Shown here one piece after another: positions 1-11,940 of a DNA stretch of 64,000 nucleotides; within the stretch, counting starts at the first letter, position 1, and every line of letters starts with the position of its first letter. Under the pieces are notes generated by a model. It had not been told where the DNA came from. It worked only from the letters and a program-made list of their open reading frames with translations, and searched no databases. The stretch is from Bidens hawaiensis (taxonomy: Eukaryota; Streptophyta; Magnoliopsida; Asterales; Asteraceae). A program made the position numbers and the translations under genes. The stretch spans positions 175,255-239,254 of the forward strand of contig JAIQDT010014321.1 of assembly GCA_021521415.1 (NCBI GenBank). The letters run 5' to 3'.

Positions 1-1348
1 TACCTAGCACCCGCTGAGAATTGAAACCAGGAGGGATCTTCTGGGCAATGCTTGTGAAAACGGAAATAATATCCCCGCATAGCGGGAACATCGAGTACTA
101 CGTTGTTTGAGGCTCCAAGATGGAATTGGTGGTTTAAACATAATTGATCACTATGTTCAAAAAACTACCAGAACCACAGGGAGAATCCGCACAACTAAGA
201 CTCAATGCTCCTGACTTGCGAGGAGGTTACAGACCTACCCGCATCATACCCAAAGACCAAGCAGGAAACTCGGGAATTTCTGCAAGTGACAAGGACTTCC
301 GCGGGAAGAACCCCCATGGAAAACCTTACAAAAACCCCTTTTCAAAACCCTTTGCTTAAGTCCAAAAGTTCACCTCACTTTATTAGACATTCGTGAAAAG
401 AACATTGGACTGGGGGGACTTGAAGAGGTAGGTCTCAGCAGGGCTCAGTTGGTCCCGCATGACTCACCTTGAACAGGGATGTCTGCGCAAAGACCATCTA
501 CTCCCGCAGGACCCACCATGCTCAGAGAAGCCTACGCGCAGTATGCAAGCTGCATACGCAGGGAAAAGCCTCCCAATGGTAAAGTAACCCGCCTGTTCCC
601 GCAGTTGCGGATACAAGCCATCAGGGAAGGCTACCCGCACAGCATAGCTACACGCATAAGGCTTAACACTTACAAATATTCAGTGTCACCTGAAAGAATG
701 AGCAGAGGCGGGAGGGGGAAAACTCCCGCCAAAATGGGCCAGTCTATGATGGAGGATCTTTTGCGTGATACCTGACGAGGTAAAGACAAAAGATCTGACC
801 AAGAATGCGACAGCTCACTGACAGCAGTGTGGCAGACAGCACGCTACAGCACTGTGACCAATAGCCGCCGCCTGCCCACCAACTCCTGCCAGACCACGTG
901 CCTAGCCTGCAGTTGGTAGAAGACGAAGAGTGCACGGCACGCCTGCTCTGTGTCAGCCGCTACCTATCCACCACTCACAGGTAGGGCACATGCATAGGTT
1001 ACAGTTGGTAGCGTGTTGGGCCGGCTAAACCCCTTGGAAACCCACCTTCGGCTATAAAAGACAGCAAATGGTATTATCATTTCATCATCTACTATCTCGT
1101 ATAACTTACTTGATAATTGCTCTAATAGTATTCATATACTTTTATATTTAAAGAGCAATATAGACTGATTCTCACGCCGGAGGGTGGTCACAAGGAGGAA
1201 CCCCCCCCTTCTCAGTGACGAGCTTACGGTGTCTGTTTTGCAGGTTCCTTGAAGTACAACTTACTCTGCTGGACCTAACATTCGTGGGAAACATTACTTA
1301 GCCCCCAGATTACCCATAATCTGCCCGGGGTCACTTAGTGTTTCTTCA
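1..1348 (+). mobile_element. 3' end of a Tat-like Ty3/gypsy retrotransposon, cut by the window edge
   Basis: Bases 1-420 are the internal 3' part and 421-1348 the 3' LTR of an element whose body lies outside the window. A purine-rich tract (ACTGGGGGGACT) directly precedes TGAAG at 421. The complete element at 41080-61192 has nearly the same tract and the same LTR start. The LTR holds a TATA box and the block GATTCTCAC...GGTCACAAGGAGGA...AGCTTACGGTG...TTTTGCAGGT, which parallels the LTR at 41700-41820, and it ends TTTCTTCA as that one ends CTTCTTCA. No convincing reading frame is seen in 1-420. This is a related but distinct family member (LTR about 928 bp against 837 bp). The right border is less certain than the left because the other LTR is missing. 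Confidence 0.75.
421..1348 (+). repeat. 3' LTR of the Tat-like element
   Basis: It starts TGAAG after a polypurine tract and ends TTCTTCA. A TATA box (TATAAAAG) at 1053-1060 would drive transcription from this LTR. The region is GC-rich compared with its flanks and carries several CCCGCA-type words. Without the 5' LTR, age and TSD cannot be judged. Confidence 0.7.
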
Positions 1349-1904
1349 ACATGGGTTGAATCACGCCTTTAACACTGTCAACACGTGTAAGTGGCATTAA
1401 ACATTCACAGACAGCCAGACAGGTAACCATAGATGTATAACTTCAGACCACCTAACAGTATTTTATTATTATTACAAGGTTATTATTGACTCACAATCTC
1501 ACATGGACTACACGAACAGAAATATAGAAATCACCAACTAAATGCATATATAAGTTTAGACGACAACATTTTATTTATTATAATTGCAAATTATTGTATG
1601 GGTTTGGATCAAATACAAATGAAATTAATGTGGTAATTATGAAAATCAAGTAGAGTAATTATATATACAAATAGAGTAATTATATACTTATATCATAATT
1701 AGCACTTTCCACATAATTTTATTATTATTACTATTATTTTAAGTTTGTTTATTACTAGTATCAAAGCTAAAAAAATAAAAATAAATTATCGCTCTGTTGT
1801 GGATTCATATTCGTGCAATTTATTATTTATTGTTAACACTGCAATTACAGTGGATCGACTGAACAATCAGTGTTTGCATGCATGCAATTTGTGTTTGTTC
1901 TTGA
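1349..1904. other. AT-rich spacer upstream of the MSL gene
   Basis: There is no coding potential beyond short spurious frames. The stretch probably holds the promoter and 5' UTR of the mechanosensitive channel gene. No motif is strong enough to call. Confidence 0.5.
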
Positions 1905-4658
1905 ATGGATTTCAACAACAGATCAACAATAACAAGATCTCCTCGTCACTCCGCCTCCACTTCTGAATTCATCGTCAAGATCGACGATGACGCCGAACGA
2001 GATGCAACCTCAAAGTTCATCGGAGACTTTTTACAACGCCCCAATAATTCTCCCATGATAGATCCCAAGCTTTTGAATTCAAGGGATCAAAAGGTTTCCT
2101 TTCAACCAATCGATCTTGATCATGATCATGATATCGACTCGCAGTCATCGGATGAGGAACAACAACAACTTAGACAGAAATCAAGCAATTTAAGCCGCGA
2201 GGACAAAGGCGCGGGTGAGGTCTTGAAATGCACATCCTCGTTTCAAAGAAAGGCCACAATAATGAAGACCAAAACGCAACGATCCCGGTTACTAGACCCG
2301 CCACAAGTCCAAGTAGAGGTTCCGCTTGCGTCCGGTCCAGCTGGCAAGTCAGGACAGTACAGATCAGGAATGCTCCCACGCGCTTCCGGGATATTAACTA
2401 GAGGGGAAAACGAAGAGGAAGACGATTCCTTGTTTGAGGAAGACAATCCTGATGATTTCAAACGAACTAAACTAAACGCGTTGACGTTGATTCAATGGAT
2501 TAGTTTGATATTAATCCTGTCTGCGTTGATATGCACGCTTACGATTGATGACTGGAAGCAGAAAAAGGTTAGGGGACTTCATATTTGGGAATGGGAGGTT
2601 TTAGTGCTTGTGTTGATATGCGGTCGCTTGGTGTCCGGTTGGGGTATAAGGTTTATCGTTTTCTTTATCGAGCGAAACTTCCTTTTACGCAAAAGAGTTT
2701 TGTATTTCGTGTATGGGATCCGGAAGCCCGTCCAGAATTGCATTTGGTTAGGTTTGGTTTTAATTGCTTGGCAGTATATGTTTGATGAGAAAGTCGAGGG
2801 GCATAACCGGTTCCTGAGGGTTGTGAACAAGTTAATGGTGTGTATGCTGGTGGCCACATCATTGTGGCTTGTGAAAACATTAATGGTTAAAGTACTCGCG
2901 TCTTCGTTTCACGTCAAGAAGTTTTTTGATCGGATTCAGGAAGCTTTGTTTAACCAGTATGTGATTGAAACACTCTCCGGGCCGCCATTGGTTGAGATCC
3001 AAAACAATCGAATAGTAGCTGACAAGGAAACAATAGGGGTAGTTAATGATCTTCAGAATGCGGGTGCTAACATGCCTCCAGATCTCGGGGAGAAAGTGTT
3101 TCAAATAAAGAGCGAGAGGGTTATCGGGAGTGGAAGATCACAAAAGCTGCCTCCAGCTGCCGTCAAGTGCGATGAGAAAGAACAAGGGATAACAATTGAT
3201 CATTTGCATAGGCTTAACCCGAAGAATATATCTGCTTGGAACATGAAAAGATTGATGAGAATTGTTCGTCTCGGGACATTAAGCACATTGGATGAACAGT
3301 TAAATGATATGAATTCACAAGAGGATGAATCGGTAACACAAATTAGAAGTGAAATTGAAGCCAAACGTGCTGCACGCAAGATTTTCATGAATGTGGCTAA
3401 GTCTGGCTCCAAGTATGTTCTTTTATATATGTAACACATTTTCTCATGATTCAATGATCATGTCACTTGATTGAGATTCTAGAATGGGAAGTTCGTTGTT
3501 TTCAGGTTCATCTATCTTCATGATCTGATGCGATTCTTGAGAGAAGATCAGGCTGTGAAAACCATGGCTCTGTTGGTAGGAACGCCCGGCGATGAAAGAG
3601 TTAGCAAAGCGGCTTTGAAGATTTGGGTGGTAAGAACTTGAATCTGATATAAATTCAAATCCATAATCACTTGATTGCAGCTAATAATATGCGAATTTAC
3701 AGGTGAACGCGTTTAGAGAAAGAAAAGCACTCGCCTTGACACTAAACGATACCAAAACCGCAGTCAACAAACTGCACCAAATGGTGAATGTCTTAGTTGC
3801 CATCATCATTGTGGTAATTTGCCTTCTGATATTGAACATAGCAACAAGCAAGTTGTTAGTGTTTATAAGCTCCCAGATTGTAGTGGTCGCGTTCATCTTT
3901 GGTAATACGTGCAAAACCATTTTTGAAGCCATCATCTTCTTGTTTGTCATGCACCCATTTGATGTAGGCGATCGTTGTGAGATTGATGGTGTTCAGGTAA
4001 TAAAAAAAAAAATTTAATGCACATTGATGGTAATATACATGCATACATACCATATGTTCTAAAACTTTAATGGTTTTCAGCTTATTGTAGAAGAGATGAA
4101 TATATTGACTACTGTTTTCCTGAAATGGGACAATGAGAAGGTTTACTTTCCAAACAGTACTCTTGCGACACGAGCCATTAGCAATCATTATCGTAGTCCC
4201 GATATGTGGGATTCAATTGATTTCTTCATCCATATTACTACTCCTCCCGAGACGATAGCTGTCATGAAACAAAGAATAACCAAGTAACAGAGTTACATTT
4301 ATTTGTTTTTAAAACTTTAGTTATCATTATTCCACATTAACACATGATTTGGGTTATTGGCAGCTTCATAGAGAACAAGAGGGATCATTATTATCCAAAT
4401 GAAATAACAGCGGTTTCATTGAGGTTGGAGGACATAAGCAAGATCAGATTGCATATGTGGTGGAGGCATAAAATAAACTTTCAAGATATGGGAGAGAGGT
4501 ACATAAAGAGAGGAGCGGTCATTGATGAAATGGTTAGAATCTTTAAAGAACATGATATCGAATACAGATTGTACCCGCTTGATATCAATATCCGAAACAT
4601 GCCTCTTCCACCCACTACCTCTTCTCGGATGCCCCCAACATGGGAAGCTCCTAAATGA
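1905..4658 (+). CDS. MSL6: MscS-like mechanosensitive ion channel, MSL4/5/6 type
   Basis: This is a plasma-membrane MscS-family channel that opens under membrane tension. Five exons keep frame with GT-AG introns: 1905-3412, 3506-3629, 3703-3996, 4081-4283 and 4364-4658, giving 807 residues. The first 185 residues are a polar, acidic cytosolic tail. Four membrane segments follow at about 190-330, then a long loop containing NPKNISAWNMKRLMR, which resembles MSL4-6 more than MSL10. Two C-terminal membrane segments at about 570-625 run into the family signature MHPFDVGDRCEIDG and a soluble MscS domain ending near PPTW. The start is the first ATG in a frame open to the conserved region. The symbol marks the subclass; a paralogue of MSL4 or MSL5 is equally possible. 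No disabling mutation is seen. Confidence 0.9.
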
Positions 4659-6106
4659 GTATGAAAACGGTAACGCTTAGAGAAGTTGTTGAACATGTAC
4701 GGTGATCATTAAGCGCTCAAACAAGAACTGCTTGGAGAAATGAAGGATGTCATTGTGCACAAAAATGGGCTGGAATGGTGTTTGACACTTGAAACCATGA
4801 GGTCAACCAAATAATTTGTTAATTTTTAACATCATCATATAAAGATCTGCATGTGTATGGCCCACACATCAAGAGGTCCATTGTGGTCATAGAGTACCTT
4901 TCCTAGGACATGAACTCAAGCTGTATCTCACCATGTTTAGGGTTGCATCCATGTGATCATTATTTTTCTTTTTCATAAAATGACTTGCAATCTCTACTTA
5001 GGCTATGTAATGACACAAATATTAGGCCTCGTGCGTCGAATGTGTGAGTTATACATGTTTCCATACTAGCTTTTAATTTGCCAACCGGATGTGTCCCAGT
5101 GTTGATGTGAAGATCATCTTCACCATCAAACTGGTTTACAATCAGAAGCCTTGTTTTAGTTGCTGGAAGGTCCAAAATGTATTTCTTATGATAGAAATAT
5201 GAGCCCATTAGTTACTTCAATTCCAACAAAAAAAATGCTTTAATTCTCCCAAATCTTTCATCTCAATTTCTAAGATTGTTTTAAAAATTTACCCATGTGA
5301 CTTGCCTAGAACTACAAGTAAAATGGTTGAGGCATCGTGTTCGATACAAGATTGTTAAAACAGATTTTGCGTATTCACCATAAGGGTGTGCCCGTGTCCT
5401 ACAGTACAACTCCTCTTGAAGGAGTTAGCTGTGTTGTTGCAGATGATTGAACGAGTCTAAATTTCATTTGAAAATGTACATAAAGACTGCTGGAGAATAC
5501 TTGGTATGTTTTTTCAATAGTGTTTTTCTTTTGGTTTCTTGAGCTAAAGTCTACCTTATATCATAGTCATATAAAAAAGAGAGCTGCCACATAATTTAGC
5601 TATATTAAACGAAAAATAAATTGTATTAAACGTTTTAATGGGCAATTTAACGCTAATTAAAACGGCTTTGTCATAAGCGACAAACTTGTTACACTTGTAC
5701 CGTAGGACGATATACTTTGGTTCAAGGTTTGTATTTTGTTATCAGAATAATGGCTCTAGCTAGTAAGAGGTCATGCTTATCGGAACATTTTAGCTTATAA
5801 GGCAAAATATTCTTTTGTAACCATGTCTCTCATCTTCGACTATATAAAAGTGTCATGTCTTTTATGTATATCAAGCAAGAAAAGTTGTACACTTTTCTTA
5901 ACTAAGCAAGTGAGAAGATTAAAAGTAGAATCATCATTTTACAATAAAGTTTAGCAGCTTACTTTATTAGTAACCTTATTTCATTTTACAATACGATATC
6001 TTCACCAGTCAATCTACTTATTTACTTATTTATTAGATATAAAATTGAAAACTTGTTTTAAGGTTTATATAAATCTATTAACTCATTATAAAGTTATATA
6101 ACTCAT

Positions 6107-6138
<32 letters not shown>
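4659..6138. other. 3' UTR and AT-rich intergenic DNA
   Basis: The MSL 3' UTR probably ends within the first few hundred bases. The rest is AT-rich with no supported gene. It ends in a (TA)n tract at about 6110-6138 that borders the MITE. Confidence 0.5.
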
Positions 6139-6141
<3 letters not shown>

Positions 6142-6762
6142 GTGGGATATAGAGAGAACTCCTTTTAAAGAGAGAACTAATAAAAACTAAAAAAAACTAT
6201 TTTTAACTTTTTTTAAAAAAAATTTTTACGATTTTTTTTTCTTTCCTCCTAATAAAATGATATTGTTCCTAAAAAAACGGCGATGTAGTGCATATGTGCA
6301 CTAATGTGTATTGCATATATAGAATAGTGTTTTATTGCATATAATACAACACAATTGCATTATACAATACACACTATTGAATATATGCAAATACAAACAC
6401 TAATAATTGTACTCAAAACAAACTATCACATATACGTAAAACAACACTAATGCACATATACACTATAATGTTTTTTTGGTATTTTTGTATATAATATAAC
6501 ACTATTGCACTAATACAATATAAAATATTGCATATACGTTATTCAACATTATTGCACATATCAAAATACTCACTAGTGCACATATGCAATAAAAAAAGTC
6601 GATGTATTGCATATGTGCTGTACAACGAGTTTTTTTTTATATTTTTCTGGTAAATGGTAACAAAATATAAGAATAATATCCAAAACGGAAATTTAAAATA
6701 TTTTTTTATTTAGTTCTCTAGTTTCTCTTTTTAAGAAGGAGTTCTCTCTTGATCCTCTCCCT
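6139..6762. mobile_element. MITE with inverted ends, flanked by TA repeats
   Basis: The left end (GGGTGGGATATAGAGAGAAC then TCCTTTTAAAGAGAGAACTA) is an imperfect inverted copy of the right end, which reads in reverse complement GGGAGAGGATCAAGAGAGAAC then TCCTTCTTAAAAAGAGAAAC. The inverted repeat is roughly 45-60 bp. Both ends abut (TA)n, so the exact target duplication is masked; a TA duplication would fit. The interior is AT-rich with many near-palindromic words such as GCATATGTGCAC and no ORF. It is a non-autonomous DNA element of undetermined superfamily. Confidence 0.7.
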
Positions 6763-7936
6763 ATATATATATATATAAAATTAAAAATACATAATTTAAT
6801 TATAAAACTAAATTCAAAACATGATGATCATGTGAAAACACAACGATTACCATATAATTTTTTTAATGACAACTTTTCAACACGTAAATTTCTTTCTTCA
6901 CCTTTTAATTAAAAGGTTTTAAACCCATAACCTTACCTTTATAAATGATACCATACTAGTGAACAAATAATTACCATAGAAATAGATAAAAAGATAATTT
7001 TTTTTTCTTTTGGTCTAATAATATGGGATGATGATTGAGGATTTGAATCTATGAGATCTAAAGTTCAAAACCTGACTCAATAAGTTTTCGTATTCTGTTT
7101 AGGAAAGACTCGTATGGGTAGCCTTAAATGCTATTAAATCTAATCTAATCTGACTATACTATTAAAGCAAGATGATTTTTATGCATGACATCATCATAGG
7201 GCCTCCACATAGGGTGTCACGTAGATGTTATGTGTGCAGTTTTTTATTTTATCAAGCCAATCAATTATGTTATATTTAGAAATCTCAACAAATAAGTTAT
7301 AGAAATATTCTAGATGAATGAATATATATATAATTTCGTTAAATATCACATTAGTATGCTATAAATTAACCTTTGAATATGTTTAAATGTCATGATTTTA
7401 ACATTTCTCTTAATCACGTGGGTCACTATCCAATGTTGTATTTAAAGAGGTTTTCAGAGATTTATAAATTGTAAAATTATGTTTATCATTATTTATATAA
7501 GATTAATCCACAAGTTATTTTATTATGTATCCTATTAAATTTAATATTTTTTTGTATTTCTTAACAAGTATGTATTACATGGACTTTATCCAACCAATAA
7601 ATAAAAAAAAATAGAAGCATGAAAGATGCTATTGGTTTTGCCAATTGGCATTTATCTAACCCACTATACTGTCCAAGTGTACACATTCATGCGTAAGAGA
7701 GACAAGAAGAGCACTATAAATTCATTCCAATTCAATCCAGCATCATTTCATTTCAATTCAATCCGCAATTAATCCTATCTTTCTACAATAAAATAATGAG
7801 TTAGTCTTCAACTTCTAGTTTTTCACTTACTCTCAAATTCACACTTTATTTTCATCACTACTCACTATATCATAATCAAATTCATAACCGATCATAATGT
7901 TGCGTGTCTCATTATTATTATTATTAACCTTGCAGG
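6763..7936. other. Intergenic DNA and 5' leader of the DCAF8-like gene
   Basis: The stretch is AT-rich with no ORF. A TATAAATT at about 7716 and a pyrimidine-rich stretch with TTGCAG right before the ATG at 7937 suggest a promoter and possibly an intron in the 5' UTR. These calls are weak. Confidence 0.35.
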
Positions 7937-10347
7937 ATGGCAAAGAAAGCTAGCGTTGATACGGCGGCCGCTGATATCTGCCGCCGTGAGGCCGGTCATC
8001 TTTCCACCAGAAAATTCGCTCACCGTTTCGCTAATTCTGAGGTATATATATATATATATATATGATATATATACTTCCTTTTAGTTCACTCGTGTTATTG
8101 TCGATTTGTCGTTACAGTTAATCGAGTCGTGTATATGCCATGTATTTGCTTGTGTATGTAGATGTGCTAATTGTATGATGTGTATTTGCTCAAGTTGATC
8201 AATCTGATTGTGCTCTAGGGAGTTGTTAGGTTTGTTGAGTGCATATATAACATACTTCAGTATTGATTTGGTTGATGATTCCAGTTCATTTGAAGTTTCT
8301 GTTTAATTTCTGCTAGTATATGACTTCAATTCAATATTTCAGTAGATATTGATTTGTTAATATGTATATATGTTGCTATGTAGATGCTTATTTTAAACCT
8401 CTGTAGCGCCTTGACAAATCGATATGAATTCAGAATGTTTATACTGATTTGAGAATTAAGCTATTGAGGAGTACTTTTACAGTAAAATTATTAGACCTAA
8501 TATTCCTTGAAGTTTCCTTGTGCGTATCCGCCTTGTAAGTTATGTCTATCTTTAATAAATATCCTACGTACGTAATCATTCATCCGTGTATGTTACACAT
8601 TACATTACTCGGTTGGATACTAATACGTTATATAGATACTTTTAAACTGCACGTATTCTAGTGGCCGGTCCATCTGTGTACAAGTTGCAGGATGGTCAAA
8701 GATTGATGCTTTTGTTTTGATTGATTCACGTTATTGTTATACTTTATATAGATTGACAAAGAAGGATATCATGCTGTATAACACCTTACTGTTAAACGCA
8801 TTGCAACATCTAATGTTTTTACAACACTTTTTTAACTGTTTTCATGTTCCAGGATTTCGTCATGAAACTTGATCTTGCAAGGAAACTGCGAAAACATACA
8901 GGATCTGTCAACACCATGAGTTATAACGCACTCGGGGATATACTTGTCTCTGGTTCGGATGACAGGAAAGTTATACTTTGGGATTAGGAATCCGGGTCTG
9001 TTAAACTTTCCTTCGATTCCGGTCATAATAAAAATATCCTCCAAGCAAATATCATGCCGGAAACTGATGAGAGAATCATTGTTACTTGTGCTGCTGATGG
9101 ACAGGTATAAATTTAATTTCTTAAACTTCATAATAAATTCCGATTTATATCATTGATTTGATTCTAGGTGAGGCATGCAAGTATCTTAGAATGTGGGATC
9201 GTGGAGACGAAATTACTTGGGAAACATCAAGGAAGAGCTCATCAGCTAGCCAATGATACCGTGAATCCAAGCATCTTCTACACATGCGGTGAAGATGGAT
9301 TAGTTCAACATGTTAGTCATCATCGAATATATTTACTACAGGTTAAAATTCACATATAATATATAATATATATTAATTCATTCTACATATTTTTGCAGTT
9401 CGACTTAAGGACAAGAGACGCCACAGAACTTTTTAAATGCCAATCTGTGCGGGGTAGAATTTTCACACCTGTGGTTCATCTGACCGCTATAGCTATAGAT
9501 CCACTAAACCCTAACACATTTGTGGTGGCGGGATCAGATGAATTCACTCGATTATATGAAGTTAGAAAATGCAGATATGATGCTTCAACCGCATTTGGTA
9601 AACCCATTGACCATTTCTGTCCCGAGCATTTATTAGGTGACGAGAATGTGGGAATTACAGAATTATCCTTCTCGGATCAAAGTGAACTTCTAGTTTCATA
9701 CAGCGAAGAGTTCATTTATCTTTTCTCTAAGAATATGGGACGGGGGCAGCGATATAAATTCAATTCTAGATCATCATCATCTGACCATTGATCCTGATTC
9801 AGAGATGGAAGTTGATTCCAAACCGGGTCCACAAGCTTTCAAAGGGCACCGGAATTGTTTGACAGTTAGGGGTGTCAGCTTCTTTGGAGGTAACGAGTAT
9901 GTCGCGAGCGGGTCCGATTGTGGACAAATGTTCATTTGGAAGAAAAAAGATGCAAGACTTGTACGCGCTATGGAAGCAGACACACAAGTGGTGAACTGTA
10001 TTCAAGGGCATCCACATACACTTATGCTTGCTAGCTGTGGTATTGACCGAGACATCAAAATTTGGACACCAACAGCACTTGAAAAAGCACCTGCCTAACT
10101 GGTATCAACAGGGTATGTATACATGTATTAAATAATATACATTGTGTTTTAATTAATGTTACTGAGTGTTTGTTTTCAGTTGAGGTATACTACCAACTTT
10201 TGGAGGGTGTCACCAAGAGACACGGCACTTGAATCGATTGCAATGAGAGATCAGGGATTCCCGAGACGGTCTTTCGAAGAAGGTGAGGCGATGGAGTTGA
10301 TTGTAACTATTGATGACAGCAGCTCAGATAGCGACGATGAATTTTAA
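7937..10347 (+). pseudogene. DCAF8: DCAF8-like WD40 substrate receptor gene with disabling mutations
   Basis: Homologues are WD40 proteins that bring substrates to CUL4-DDB1 ubiquitin ligases. Exons read by eye: 7937-8041 (STRKFAHRF, the family N-terminus), 8853-9104, 9168-9311 (CGEDGLVQH), 9399 to about 10112, and 10180-10347 with an acidic Ser/Asp tail. WD40 blades are plain (VSGSDDRKVILWD, GVSFFGGNEYV, SGSDCGQMFIWKKK, IKIWTP). Two breaks lie in otherwise well kept sequence. TAG at 8985-8987 follows ILWD, where the family normally has Trp. A one-base shift lies in the G5 run at 9742-9746, with the downstream frame resuming at about 9750. A stop after EKAPA near 10096 also looks early. It may be a recent pseudogene; sequencing error would have to hit twice. 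Confidence 0.8.
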
Positions 10348-11940
10348 TTAACTAGTATAAGAGTTGGAAGAGTATAGATGAGTAAGTTTTAGGAAAAAGG
10401 TAGAGGTGCAGTCATCGTAATTTCTTACTGGCTAATTTTCAAAAATGATTATGTATATATTTTGGGGCTAAATATGTGTTTAGTTATCTGTTGCCTTAGT
10501 TTTTCATGTACAAGTTTAAGTGCTTGAGCCTAGCTAACTGTCAACCTGTCTTGTCTTCCGCCTGGGGGACCTGAGAGGCGGTAGTTTACCCTTTCTTGTC
10601 TTCCGCCTGGGGAGGTGTAGGCGTTCGTGCAACAAGAGCAAGTTATATGCATAGTGAATCGTTGAATCTTATCTTGAGTTGTTAATGGTAATGAGATTTA
10701 TAGCATTAACAGTAAGTCGAGAGAAATAATAGGAACATTATTAGATGTGAAAAATAGATATCATGCATGTTAGTGTAACAGCTTTATTTCAAGGGAAGTA
10801 TTTGAAGATAGTATGTATTTTACAAGACTAAAGACAAGATGTTTGCTGATTTTGGGTAACCGATGTCTAAATGACTGTAATTACTAAATATTTTAGAGTG
10901 GAGAGCTACACATGATACCAATTACGTCAGGGTGTGGTCTTTTGTCGAAATGAAAATGGTGCGTACACATAGTACGCCCGCCCTCCATCAACGTATTTTT
11001 TTACGCGTCCGTAACTCTTTCTTAGCTAGGATGAGATAGGATAACAGAGCAAATACAAATATTAGTTTCTTATTTCTTTTTTTAAGGATCAACGAGGCAA
11101 ATGATCTTTATGTTCCAATTTTTGCCTCCTTTTCCTCTTAATCAAACTTTTTTTTTATTGCCATACTCATTAAATGATCTTAGTTTATTTTAAAGTAAAG
11201 TTCTAGGGTACTTGTGGGTATGTGTTACCAATGATTTTGAGGTTTATGGGTACTTGAAGATAGAAATGAAATGACAATGCAGGATCGGTCGGTGCATTGG
11301 GTAATACCCTTGAGTGATCCTAGATGTAAAAATATAAGATTAAAAAGTGGATCTCTTATTCATCGAATCAAAAGAAATGCATCTTCTTGGTTCTAATATA
11401 TTTATTTAGTTATTTTCAGTATTCTTAGTTTTATCACAGCGAATGTGGAACACACATACATCTTTCTAGGCATGTTACGTATTCAGATTTTAATTACACG
11501 CAACACTCGTGTAACGAAAACTAATACTACTATAAATAAACCATTTATTTTGTAAAGCATTCCTGCACGCAAGAGGAAATTCTTGCTTCTTTTCTAAAAC
11601 TTAATTTGCAATCCCAATAAACACTAAAACTTTAAATCATAATAAATTGAGCTCCCAAAAGAGAAACATTAAAGAAAAAAAAACTACACTCGTAACGAAC
11701 AAAACTAGTAGTTTGACATTATCTCTACACAAGAAAACCTTCCAACTATAAGCAAAAGAATACGCAAGTTAAAAGCCATGTACGAGTTTTTATTCTCGAG
11801 GGGTCAAAAATGTGTCATGGCAAGAAATGAGATCCCGGTTTTTCCCTCATGATATGATCTAAAGTTTAAATCAAATAACAATCATTATAGTCGTAATTGT
11901 TTTCAATCTCAAATCTGCATCTTTTTATAAAACCATCATA
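10348..11940. other. Intergenic DNA with a short duplication
   Basis: No gene is supported. The words TCTTGTCTTCCGCCTGGGG and a following GAGG occur twice about 44 bp apart at 10549-10620, a small tandem duplication. The remainder is AT-rich spacer, including the 3' regions of the two convergent flanking genes. Confidence 0.5.
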
